64,000 bases of DNA from CAWKOH01 sp963851245 (GTDB lineage Bacteria > Actinomycetota > Acidimicrobiia > Acidimicrobiales > Palsa-688), in assembly GCA_963851245.1 (NCBI GenBank), contig CAWKOH010000003.1, positions 620,001 through 684,000 of the forward strand, read 5' to 3'. The first letter of the stretch is position 1; each line of letters opens with the position of its first letter. A program made the translations under genes and the position numbers. Of the stretch, positions 9,397-17,734 are shown one piece after another. The notes beneath the pieces were generated by a model, which saw only the letters and a program-made list of their open reading frames with translations, had not been told where the DNA came from and did not search any database.

Positions 9397-10581
9397 TCAG
9401 GGGAGGCGGTACAGGAGCTTGGCGTTGTGGCTGAGGATCTTCTCCCGGGCCGTGCTGCTAAGGGAGGCGAGGTTGTCAGCGGCGTTCTTCAGGGGCTCGG
9501 GGTAGAGGCACGTGGGATGCGGGAAATCGGTCTCGAACATGATGTGGTCCTCGCCCAGGCGCTGGATCGCGTAAGCGATGTCGGCCCGCTCGAACCAGGT
9601 CGTGGCGTAAATCTGGCGCTGGAAGTACTCAAGGGGGGTGAGTGACAGCTTCTTCAGGTCCCGGGGCGCGTTCTCGGCCATCTCGTAGTGCAGCGCCTCC
9701 ATGACGAAGGGGATCCAGCCGACTCCGCTCTCCACCGAGACCACCTTCAGTCGGGGATGTCGATCGAGGATGCCCGACGCGATGAGGTTGACGATGCTGC
9801 GGGCGTTGCCGATGAACAGCATCATCCCGCCGATCGCCCAGTGGAGGGCCTGGGTGTTGGACCCCCAGGAATAGGAGTCGTAGAAGTTCATGGTCGTGTC
9901 GCTGTTGCCGATGTGGAAGTGCACCGGCATCTGCAGCTCGGCACAGGCGTCCCAGAACGGGTCCCAGACCGTATCGGCCAGATCGGCCGCCCCCTGGTCG
10001 GAGGGGTCGGCGGTGATGTTGACTCCCCGCATGCCCATGCCGTGAGCCCGCCGGGCCTCCCGCACGCAGGCTTCGGCGCTCCATGCCGGCATGATCGCCA
10101 TGGGCAGGATCCGGTTAGCCGTGCGCTCCTGGACCTCGGCTCCGTGGTCGTTGTAGATCTCGACGCAGGTATTGAGCAGCGATTGGTCGGAGGTGGCTTT
10201 GGCGACGCCCTGGCCGCCGAGACCCAGGTTGTTGGGGAAGGCGATCTGGGCCGAGACCCCCGCGGCGTCCATGACGGCCAGTCGGGCCGCGAGGTCGTAG
10301 CCGCCGGCATGGATGTCCTCCAGATCCCACTCCGTGTAAGCGATGTCGGTCTCGATCTTGGCCCCGTCCCGGCGGATAACTCCACCCCGGTAAGCCGGTC
10401 CGAGGACCGTGCCCTCCATGACCCAGTGCGACTTTCCCTGGATTTTCTCCACCCTGGGTACCCGCTCCTTGAGCGCAACCGGCGCCCGGCTGGTGAACAG
10501 GTCCGCCGTCTCGATCAGGTGGGTGTCGGCGTCGACCACCTCGAGGCGGCTGAGGTCGAGAACTGCGGCGTCGTCAGGCAT
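9397..10581 (-). CDS. Amidohydrolase-2 family metal-dependent hydrolase/decarboxylase
   Basis: 394 residues from ATG at 10581, overlapping the P450 stop by 8 nt. It is a TIM-barrel of the amidohydrolase_2 (ACMSD-like) group: the N-terminal VVDADTHLIE replaces the classical HxH, HFHIGN supplies the mid-barrel histidine, and ETDFPHPTC near the C-terminus supplies the metal aspartate. Related actinobacterial proteins are often found with cytochromes P450 and steroid or aromatic degradation genes, but the substrate cannot be named. Co-transcription with the P450 is strongly suggested. Length is normal (about 380-400). Confidence 0.85.
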   Translation of the reverse strand: MPDDAAVLDLSRLEVVDADTHLIETADLFTSRAPVALKERVPRVEKIQGKSHWVMEGTVLGPAYRGGVIRRDGAKIETDIAYTEWDLEDIHAGGYDLAARLAVMDAAGVSAQIAFPNNLGLGGQGVAKATSDQSLLNTCVEIYNDHGAEVQERTANRILPMAIMPAWSAEACVREARRAHGMGMRGVNITADPSDQGAADLADTVWDPFWDACAELQMPVHFHIGNSDTTMNFYDSYSWGSNTQALHWAIGGMMLFIGNARSIVNLIASGILDRHPRLKVVSVESGVGWIPFVMEALHYEMAENAPRDLKKLSLTPLEYFQRQIYATTWFERADIAYAIQRLGEDHIMFETDFPHPTCLYPEPLKNAADNLASLSSTAREKILSHNAKLLYRLP

Positions 10582-11770
10582 TGGCCCGCACCCCAACTTC
10601 CACTATGCCCCTCTCGGGGCCCCGGATAAACATTGATCGCCCGAAATCGAGGTCGCGGAGACGGTACTCCGGCGCCAGCCGGAGGAGCTCCTCCAGGGCG
10701 ATCTTGGTCTCCAGCCTGGCCAGCGGCGCCCCCAGGCACAGATGGGGCCCGGACCCGAAGGCCAGATGCGACTTCGGTTCCCGCTTCACATCGAAGCGGT
10801 CAGGATGGTCCCATCTCCGCGGATCCCGGTTGGCTGCGGCGCTGAACACATAGACGGTCTCGCCCGTCGAGATCCGCATCCCGTCCAAGGTTGTATCGGC
10901 CACGGCTCGCCGCGGCAGCCACTGAACCGGGCCGAACCACCGCAGGCCCTCCTCGATCGCGGCGGGTACCAGCGAGAGGTCCTGAGCCACGATTCGACGT
11001 TGGTCCGGGTTACGTTCAAGGGCGATGAGGGAGTTGGACATCGTCTTGGCGGTGGTGTCGTAGCCGGCCGCCAGAAGGAGAACAGCGGTGGAGCGGATCT
11101 CCTCGCCCGACATGGCATCGCTGCCCTCCATGTCGAGCATCGTCGTGAGCAGGTCGTCGGGGCGCTCCCGGTGGTGCCGCTCTATTTCCTCCTTCAGATA
11201 GGCGTTGATCTCGGTGGCCGCCCTGCGCAGGATCTCGAGGCTCTCGGCGTCCTCATGACCGAACGACAGGTTCGTAACGATGTCGTGAGACCAGCGCTGG
11301 AAATCGTCATAACGGTCGTCGGGCACGCCGAGCATTTCCGAGACGATCAACGTCGGCAAGGTGGTGAAATCGGCGATCAGGTCGAAGCTGTCGCTGCCGG
11401 CCACCATGGGGGCGAGGAGCTGGCGGACCACCTCGCTGATCCTTCTCTCCCACTTCGCCACCGCACTCCGGGTAAAGAGCGGTGCGAGGGCGCCACGCAG
11501 CCGGCGATGCTCCGGACCGTCGACGCCGATCATGTTCGGAGCCTCGAACCAGAAGGTCAGCTCCGGATCGCCCGACAGCTGCACGAAATGTCCGGCGGCA
11601 TTGGTCACCACGGACAGGCATTCGTCGTAACCGACTACCACCCACCCGCCCAGCACCTCGTTCCACACCACGTTGCCGACAGCCCGGATCTCCTCATACA
11701 GCGGGAAGGGATCCTCCATGTAGGAAGGATCGAAAAAGTTGGTATCGAGCTGCCGACGTTCCACCGTCAC
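10574..11770 (-). CDS. Cytochrome P450
   Basis: 398 residues, a normal size for soluble bacterial P450s. Landmarks are the I-helix oxygen-activation motif AGYDTT, the K-helix ExxR in EEGLRW, the PERF-type DRFDVKREP segment and the heme loop FGSGPHLCLG with the thiolate at about Cys345. The start is GTG at 11770 with GGGAGG about 10 nt upstream. No membrane anchor is visible. A ferredoxin or reductase partner is not encoded nearby, so electrons must come from elsewhere. It leads a two-gene operon with the amidohydrolase; substrate unknown. Confidence 0.95.
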   Translation of the reverse strand: MTVERRQLDTNFFDPSYMEDPFPLYEEIRAVGNVVWNEVLGGWVVVGYDECLSVVTNAAGHFVQLSGDPELTFWFEAPNMIGVDGPEHRRLRGALAPLFTRSAVAKWERRISEVVRQLLAPMVAGSDSFDLIADFTTLPTLIVSEMLGVPDDRYDDFQRWSHDIVTNLSFGHEDAESLEILRRAATEINAYLKEEIERHHRERPDDLLTTMLDMEGSDAMSGEEIRSTAVLLLAAGYDTTAKTMSNSLIALERNPDQRRIVAQDLSLVPAAIEEGLRWFGPVQWLPRRAVADTTLDGMRISTGETVYVFSAAANRDPRRWDHPDRFDVKREPKSHLAFGSGPHLCLGAPLARLETKIALEELLRLAPEYRLRDLDFGRSMFIRGPERGIVEVGVRANA

Positions 11771-11790
11771 CCCCCATCCTCCCTCAAGTA

Positions 11791-11808
11791 AGTGAGTATC
11801 TGTTCACT
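11791..11808. promoter_or_regulatory. Candidate operator upstream of P450
   Basis: Inverted repeat AGTGA-N8-TCACT lying 21 bp upstream of the P450 start codon, the right place for a repressor of the P450-amidohydrolase operon. Arms are only 5 bp, so this is weak evidence; no regulator gene is adjacent. Confidence 0.3.
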
Positions 11809-12004
11809 GTAGTCCCTAGTCGCCGGCCGCTATGCCGTCTGGGATTTCAACCGGCGTCAGAATCGACATAACGCAACAGCTGTCATCGCCAAGGGCCGAC
11901 CGTTGCTGCATTAGGGCGAAATATCGAACCCAACGCCCCAGGGGTCGCCCCCAAGAGCGGACCCTCGTTGCGTTGTGTAAGAGGTCGATCGCGGCGGGCC
12001 TGGC

Positions 12005-12050
12005 ACCACGAGATTCCGGTCGGTTACTCCCCGACCGGAATCTCGCTGGT
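12005..12050. repeat. 46-bp palindromic repeat, copy 2
   Basis: Same element as at 9302-9347. Arms ACCACGAGATTCCGGTCGG and CCGACCGGAATCTCGCTGGT pair over about 19 bp with one bulged base and a 6-nt loop, a longer stem than copy 1. Base changes between the copies lie in the stem tip and loop. It is located downstream of the HIT gene and upstream of the P450, so terminator activity for the thrS-HIT transcript is possible. Confidence 0.75.
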
Positions 12051-12224
12051 CCCGGGGCCGATCAGCGGACCGAGTAGGTGTACGGGATGGCCGCCACCAG
12101 CTTCTTCATTCCTCTCACCATCTCCTCCCCCTCGCTGAAGGTTCTGGTTTTGAGTTACCCCGCCGAAACCCGGACCACGCATGGGCCAGTACTTAAAACC
12201 CCGGCATCACCCGTTCGGGTGACC

Positions 12225-12743
12225 CTAGGACGATGGCCAGGCGGTCCGCAGCTTCTCCGCGGTGGCCGACAACGCCTCCGGCAGGACCCGGGTGTCGGCG
12301 ACGGTCGTCATGAAGTTGGTGTCGCCTCCCCAGCGGGGAAGCACGTGCAGGTGGAAGTGGCCCGGGATGCCGGCACCACCGGCCCGACCCAGGTTGGCGC
12401 CAACGTTCAGACCGTCGGGGCGATAGGCGGCCTTCAGGGCCCGGACCGCCTCGCTCACACCCTCCCAAACGGCTCCGCTCTCCGCCGGGCTGAGGTCTTC
12501 CAGGGCGCCCACGTGACGGACCGGCATGACCATGAGGTGGCCGCTGCAGTAGGGGTAGGCGTTCAGGATGGCGAAGGCGGAACCGCCGGGATGCCGCCAC
12601 ACGATGTGCGTCTCCGAGTCGGGCAGGCCGCTCGCCAGGATGGCGCAGAAGACGCAGCCGTCAGCCTGACTGCCTGGCGGTCCCGTGACGCTCTCTATGT
12701 ACTCGCTCCGCCACCCGGCCCACAGCCGGTCGAGCGAGCTCAC
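12225..12743 (-). CDS. HIT-family nucleotide hydrolase/phosphorylase (Ap4A phosphorylase-like)
   Basis: 172 residues. The histidine triad HFHLHVLPRW has His129, His131 and His133; Cys30 and Cys33 (CVFC) near the N-terminus suggest the structural zinc site seen in this subgroup. The mycobacterial counterpart next to thrS and pgsA (Rv2613c) is an Ap4A phosphorylase-type protein, so turnover of diadenosine polyphosphates made by ThrRS is a sensible guess. The start is GTG at 12743, overlapping the thrS stop as GTGA. The frame is clean although thrS immediately upstream is heavily disrupted. Confidence 0.9.
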   Translation of the reverse strand: MSSLDRLWAGWRSEYIESVTGPPGSQADGCVFCAILASGLPDSETHIVWRHPGGSAFAILNAYPYCSGHLMVMPVRHVGALEDLSPAESGAVWEGVSEAVRALKAAYRPDGLNVGANLGRAGGAGIPGHFHLHVLPRWGGDTNFMTTVADTRVLPEALSATAEKLRTAWPSS

Positions 12744-14745
12744 GTTGACGGTTCGGGCGCGCCCAGGTTGTCGATCTCAGCTCGAAGGGCCCGGGCGAAG
12801 TCGCTCACGGGCACGCCGCGATCGGGGCGATCTTTGCCCCGTGCATTCACTCCTACCGTCCCGGCGGCGACGTCGTCGTCGCCCACCACCAGCAAGTACG
12901 GGATCTTCTCCAGCTTGCCCTTGCGCACCCGGCCGCCCAAGCGGTTCGTCGGCGTCGACCACATCCACCCTCACGCCCTGAGCCTGCAGATCGGCCGCCA
13001 CCGACTCGGCGTAGTCCTGGTGGTCGTCGCGCACCGGCAGGATCCGGACCTGCACCGGCGCCAGCCAGGTCGGGAAGGCGCCGGCGTAGTGCTCGACCAG
13101 GATGCCGAAGAAGCGCTCGACCGAGCCGAACAGGGCCCGGTGGATCATGAAGGGGCGGTGCCGGTTGTTGTCGGCGCCCACGTACTCCATCTCGAAACGC
13201 TGGGGCAGCTGGAAGTCCACCTGGAGGGTGGACACCTGCCACCGCCGGCCGATGGCGTCGCGCACGTGCACGTCGATCTTCGGGGCGTAGAACGCCCCCT
13301 CGCCCTCGGCGACGACATAGGGGATCCCGGCCGACTCGAGGGCGTGGCGGAGCGCGTCGGTGGCCCGGTCCCACTCCTCGGGCTCGCCCACGAACTTCTC
13401 GGGCCGGGTGGCCAGCTCGGCCTCGAACTCGGTCAGTCCGAAAGCCCGCAGGATGCCGCAGCACGAACGCCGAGCAGGTCGGCCAGCTCGGGACCCAGCT
13501 GATCAGGGGTGCAGAAGATGTGGGCGTCGTCCTGGGTGATGCCGCGGACCCGGAGCAGCCCGTTCAGCACGCCGGATCGCTCGAAGCGGTAGACCGTCCC
13601 GAACTCGAACAGCCGGAAGGGCAGCTCCCGGTAGGAGCGCTGGCCGGCTCTTGTAGATCAGGATGTGCATCGGGCAGTTCATGGGCTTGGGGTAGTACGT
13701 CGCCCCCTCCATCTCCATCGGCGGGTACATGCTGTCCGCGTACCAGCCGAGGTGGCCCGACTTCTCGAACAGGGTCGACTTGGCCAGGTGCGGGCGTCCA
13801 CACGAACTGGTAGCCCGGCCTTCTCGTGCTCGGCCCTGGAGTAGTCCTCCATCAGCTTGCGGATCAGGCCGCCCTTGGGGTGGAAGACCGGCAGGCCGCC
13901 GCCGATCTCGGGCGGGAAGTGGAACAGGTCGAGCTCGGCGCCGAGCCGGCGGTGGTCGCGCTTCTCCGCCTCCTCCAGCCGGTGCAGGTGCTCGTCCAGC
14001 GCCGCCTTCGACTCCCATGCGGTCCCGTAGATCCGCTGCAGCTGGGGGCGCCGCTCGTCGCCGCGCCAGTAGGCGGCGGCCACCTTCATGAGCTTGAAGT
14101 GGCCGAGCCGGCCGGTGGTCGGCACGTGCGGGCCCCGGCAGAGGTCGACGAAGTTCGGCGGTGTTGCGGTAGGCGCTCACCGCATTGCCGGCCACGCCCT
14201 CCGCCCGGTCGGCCTCGGCGATGGCTGCATCGCGACTGGCTCGACGCCTTCGATGATCTCGACCTTGTAGGGCTGGTCGGCGAAGAGCTTGAGCCCTCGT
14301 CGACGGTCGTGCTCCTCGCGGCTGAAGGGCTGGTCCTTCGGCCACGATCTCCCGCATCCGGGCCTCGATGCGCGCCAGGTCGTCGTCGCTGAAGTGCGGC
14401 GCCGCCGGGCAGCTCGAAGTCGTAGTAGAAGCCGTCCTCGATCGGGGGGCCGATGGCGTAGCGGGCACCGGGCCACAGGTCGGTGACCGCCTGGGCCAGC
14501 ACGTGGGCGGTGGAGTGGCGCAGGACGTGGCGGCCGGCGTCGGTGTCGTCGGTGATGACGGCGACGCGGGCGCCGTCCGGCAGGGCGGCGGTCAGGTCGG
14601 TGGGCGCGCCGTCGACCTCGACCGCCACCGCGGCCTTGGCCAGACCCTCGGCCGATGGACGCGGCGAGGTCGGCGCCGGTCGAGCCGGCGGGCAGCTGCG
14701 CGGTCGGAGCCGTCGGGCAGGCGGACGGTGATCGGTGTCTGACAT
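12740..14745 (-). CDS. thrS: Threonyl-tRNA synthetase, frame broken at about ten places
   Basis: Pieces in all three frames assemble in order into one ThrRS of about 668 residues, a normal size. N-terminal TGS-domain pieces (TAQLPAGSTGADLAAS, GLAKAAVAVEVDG) are followed by the editing-domain HSTAHVLAQAV, then ADQPYKVEIIEGVE, VPTTGRLGHFKLMKVA, the catalytic-core FEKSGHLGWYADSMYPPMEME and PKPMNCPMHI, motif-2 segment FEFGTVYRFERSGVLNG, RGITQDDAHIFC, and the long clean stretch 12960-13391 with QVDFQLPQRFEMEYVG. The anticodon-binding domain ends with DFARALRAEIDNLG at 12740. All key segments survive and the shifts are single-base, so this is almost certainly sequence error in an essential gene, not decay. 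Confidence 0.88.
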
Positions 14746-14818
14746 CGCGGCAAAAGACTACGGGAGACGCGCGGCCGGGGTTGGATGGATTACCGGTCAC
14801 ATGCGGGCGGGGCACGGC

Positions 14819-15933
14819 TCAGACCACGCCGAGAGGGCGGCCGCCGCGGACACGCCCCGACCCGAGGCGGCCGGCTGCGTCGATGGCGGCCACCGCTGAC
14901 GGCGGTGTCGAGGTCGTCGTCGAGGGCCTGGCGGACCTCGGCCAGGGCCCCGTCGCCTGGCCCGCCGCCCGCCATGCCCGCAGGCGCGCCGCTAGCGTCG
15001 GGCATGAGCCCGGCGTGCCAGTCCCAGTCGTGGCGGTAGTGGTGGGCGATGACGGCCAGGCGGATGGCGGCGGGCTCCCAGTCCTTCAGCAGGTCGTGCA
15101 CGAATACCAGGTTGCCGAGCGACTTCGACATCTTGGTGCCGTCCGAGGCGGACCATGCCGACGTGCATCCAGTGGCGGACGAAGAGCGACCCGGTCGCCG
15201 CCTCGGACTGGGCCGCCTCGCACTCGTGGTGGGGGAAGATCAGGTCGGAGCCGCCGCCGTGCAGGTCGATGGTCTCGCCCAGCTCCCGCATGCGAGAGCC
15301 GAGCACTCGATGTGCCAGCCCGGCCGGCCTGGTCCCCACAGCGAGTCCCACGCCGGCTCGTCCGGGGCCGACGGCTGCCAGAGCACGAAGTCGAGCGGGT
15401 CGCGCTTGGCCGGGTCGTCGGGGTTGCCGCCCCGCTCGGCCGCCAGCTCGAGCATGGTGGCCCGGTCCAGGTGGCTGACCTGACCGAAGCGGTCGAACGA
15501 CGAAACGTCGAAGTAGACCCCACCCCCCGACTGGTAGGCGTGGCCCGGACTCGAGGACCATGCCGATGAATCCGAGGATGTCGGGGATGGCCGAGGTGGC
15601 CCGGGGTTCGGAGAAGGCGGGCAGTAGGCCGAGGGCGGCCATGTCCGAGTCGAACCGGCTCACCTCCTCGGCCGCCAGGTCGAGGTAGTGAACGCCCAGC
15701 TCCCGGGCCTTGCGCAGGATGTCGTCGTCGACGTCGGTGACGTTGCGGACGCACTGGGTCGTCGTGCCCGAGGTCCCGTAAGCGCCGCTGCAGAACGTCG
15801 TAGGCCAGGTAGGTGGCGGCGTGGCCCAGGTGGGCCGCGTCGTAGGGCGTGATGCCGCAGGTGTACATCTTCACCGTCGGTCCAGGCTCGAAGGCGCACG
15901 ACCCGCCGGCGGGCCGTGTCGTAACAGGCGCAT
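14819..15933 (-). CDS. mshC: Mycothiol ligase (cysteine:GlcN-Ins ligase), frame broken repeatedly
   Basis: Frame pieces assemble into a class-I CysRS-like ligase of about 370 residues. KMYTCGITPYDAAHLGHAATY is the MshC form of the zinc/HIGH region; further pieces are FDSDMAALGLLPAFSEPRA, HLDRATMLELAAERGGNP, RDPLDFVLWQPSAPDEPAWDS, GWHIECSA, DLHGGGSDLIFPHHECE and the KMSKS-type MSKSLGNLVFVHDLL. It joins cysteine to glucosaminyl-inositol in mycothiol synthesis. The N-terminus from ATG 15933 reads MRLYDTARRRVV once one extra T is removed, showing how small the errors are. It begins 9 bp after npdG. MshC is favoured over CysRS by GITPYD, AATYLAYD and the short C-terminus. Confidence 0.85.
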
Positions 15934-15941
15934 CGGTCCGC

Positions 15942-16614
15942 TCAATCCCTGACCCGATCCGGCAGCCCGGTGACCCGGATGGCGGCGTGGGTCTTGTAGC
16001 GCCGGTTCACCTCGAGCAGGGCCGGTGTCAGGGCCTCGATCGCGAGCGCGCTGGCGAGACCACCTGCGTCCACGCCCCGGAGACCGGGAAGCTGGTCGAT
16101 GAGCGCCGATCACCTCGGTGGACGCCTGGCGGTCGTCGCCACAGACGAGGACGTCAGCGTCGATCGGGTGGTCGAGATCACTCCATGGGCCGGCCGGGAG
16201 GTGGTGGAAGGCGCCCACCACCCGCGACCGCGGGAGGGCTCCGGGCGACGGCGACCGCCACCGAGCCGGTGGGCGGCAGGAGGGGCACCATGTCCTTGCC
16301 CCACCGGGTGAGGGCGTTGGCCATGGAGACCACGATCTTTCCGGCGAGCGGGCTCTTGCAGCGCCATGACGGTCGTCGAGCACTCCCTCCCACGGCGTGG
16401 CGACTATCACCAGGTCGGCTCCGGCGGCGTCCTGATTCTCACCCGGCACCAGCTCGAGCCAGCGGCTGGGCCAGCGCTCCTTGAGCGCGGCGACCGTCTC
16501 CGTCGCCCGCTCGATGGCCCGGGAGCCGACGACGACCTCGAAACCAATCCCCGCTAACTGCGTGGCCGCAGCTTGACCGGCGGGGCCGGTGGCTCCGATA
16601 ACTCCTATTCGCAC
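15942..16614 (-). CDS. npdG: F420-dependent NADP oxidoreductase, frame broken
   Basis: About 224 residues after correcting at least three frame changes, the usual family size (about 220-230). From GTG 16614 the protein opens VRIGVIGATGPAGQAAA, the Rossmann NADP-binding loop, then VVVGSRAIERA and DLVIVATPWEGVLD. After a shift come GKIVVSMANALTRWGKDMV and RVVGAFHHLPAG, both characteristic of the F420H2:NADP+ reductase family, and the C-terminus LLEVNRRYKTHAAIRVTGL. It moves hydride between F420 and NADP(H). Position just ahead of mshC suggests a redox-cofactor operon. Breaks lie near 16375, 16290 and 16100. Confidence 0.8.
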
Positions 16615-16690
16615 GAAGGGCAGACTTGCACGCCCGGGACCGATTGGTCGACCTGGAGGATGTGGGAGCAGACGTTGGTAGCGTCGTCCA

Positions 16691-17134
16691 GTGGCCTTCA
16701 CCCGGCGCCTGCTGTCCGGCCTGAGCCGGCGGTCTACAGGCGGGGCGACGCACGCGGCAGGCAGAAACGGCGAGTCGCGCACGGGGCAACCGGCCCCGCC
16801 GATCGAGGGGGTCGACCCGGGCGGTCGGCCCTCGTCGGTACAGGTGAGCAGCGGTCGGATCGCCCTGGTATTCCTGACCACCTCGTGCCAACCGTGCCAG
16901 CCCTTCTGGACCGGGACCCCCCCGCCGTGGGGCGTCCTGATCACCCCGGGCCCGGCGACCGAAAGCCGCCGGCGGGTGGGCGAGCTGGCCCGGCCGGGCC
17001 AGCTCGTGGTCATGTCCAGCGAGGCGTGGCACGCCTACGGCGTCCGGCGAGCGCCGTGGTTGGTAATGGTCGAGGACGGCACCGTCGTGGCAGACGCGCC
17101 CGCCCCGGCTGACTGGGGATCTCTCGGCCCCTGA
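16691..17134 (+). CDS. Thioredoxin-fold protein
   Basis: 147 residues from GTG at 16691. Central residues ALVFLTTSCQPCQPFW carry a CxxC motif (CQPC) after a beta strand, as in TlpA/MauD-type thioredoxin folds, preceded by a GQPAPPIEGVDPGGR segment like the extended N-terminal part of peroxiredoxin-like or TlpA-like proteins. YGVRRAPWLVMVEDG matches the cis-proline strand. No signal peptide is obvious, although residues 1-15 are basic. It is divergent from npdG (76 bp apart) and convergent with adk. A role in reducing or oxidising protein thiols is inferred from the motif only. Confidence 0.7.
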   Translation: MAFTRRLLSGLSRRSTGGATHAAGRNGESRTGQPAPPIEGVDPGGRPSSVQVSSGRIALVFLTTSCQPCQPFWTGTPPPWGVLITPGPATESRRRVGELARPGQLVVMSSEAWHAYGVRRAPWLVMVEDGTVVADAPAPADWGSLGP

Positions 17135-17138
17135 AGGG

Positions 17139-17723
17139 TTATCGCAGCCCTTCTCGCAAGGCGTCCACCTTCTTCACGATGTCCGCGAGGACCGCTTCGA
17201 CGGGCTGGAACCCGTCCACGTCGGCGACCAGTCCCCGGCCCGCATAGAACTCGAGCATCGGTTCGGTCTGGGAGTCGTATACGTCGAGCCGGTGGGCGAT
17301 GATGGCTTCGTCGTCATCCCCTCGGTCCTCGGCCGCGGCTCGGGCCCGCAGGCGTCGCAACAGTTCGGCGCGGGGGACGATGAGATGGACGACTGCTTGC
17401 AGTTCGATGCCCGAGACCTGCTGGGCGACCTTGTAGGCCTCTTCAGCCTGGCCGAGCGACCTCGGGAAGCCGTCGAGCACATAACCGCCCCTCCCGGCCG
17501 CCTCGATCACGGGCTGCGTGAGTATCTGGAGCACCAGCTCGTCGGGCACCAGGTCGCCCCTGGCCAGATACTCGGCCACAACGCGGCCGAGTTCGGTCCC
17601 GGCCTCCACCTCCCTCCGAAACACCTCGCCGCTGGAAATGTGGGCTATGCCGTAGTGCGCCGATAGCAGCTTGGCCTGGGTCCCCTTCCCGGCCCCTGGG
17701 GGTGCCACCATCAGCAGGCGCAT
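17139..17723 (-). CDS. adk: Adenylate kinase (short form)
   Basis: 194 residues: P-loop APPGAGKGT (7-15), SSGEVFRREVEAGTELG, GYVLDGFPRSLGQAE and RLDVYDSQTEPMLEFY. The LID is the short type with no zinc cysteines. It converts AMP and ATP to two ADP. The start lies only 11 bp after the chlID stop on the same strand, so it appears to be the last gene of the cobalamin operon, an unusual place for adk, which usually sits with secY and ribosomal genes. It may be a second copy; its sequence is complete with all catalytic landmarks. Confidence 0.92.
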   Translation of the reverse strand: MRLLMVAPPGAGKGTQAKLLSAHYGIAHISSGEVFRREVEAGTELGRVVAEYLARGDLVPDELVLQILTQPVIEAAGRGGYVLDGFPRSLGQAEEAYKVAQQVSGIELQAVVHLIVPRAELLRRLRARAAAEDRGDDDEAIIAHRLDVYDSQTEPMLEFYAGRGLVADVDGFQPVEAVLADIVKKVDALREGLR

Positions 17724-17734
17724 GGGCGCCGACC

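Larger units (their letters stand above)
11771..12224. other. 454-bp intergenic region between P450 and HIT gene
   Basis: No convincing gene. It contains, from the P450 side, a short inverted repeat AGTGA-N8-TCACT at 11791-11808 where the P450 promoter should be, then the second 46-bp palindrome at 12005-12050. On the minus strand there is a short open stretch ending at 12062 whose last residues read MVRGMKKLVAAIPYTYSVR (ATG at 12121). It has coding-like codon use but is closed by a stop about 40 bp further upstream, so it could be the remnant of a lost gene. Confidence 0.5.

Noticed and set aside
12078..13502. A 474-codon plus-strand frame across HIT and thrS
   Set aside because: It lies opposite genes with clear family motifs and shows low-complexity arginine/proline composition.
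17139..17723. The short adk as a cobalamin kinase
   Set aside because: All adenylate kinase landmarks are present and CobU already supplies the cobinamide kinase.
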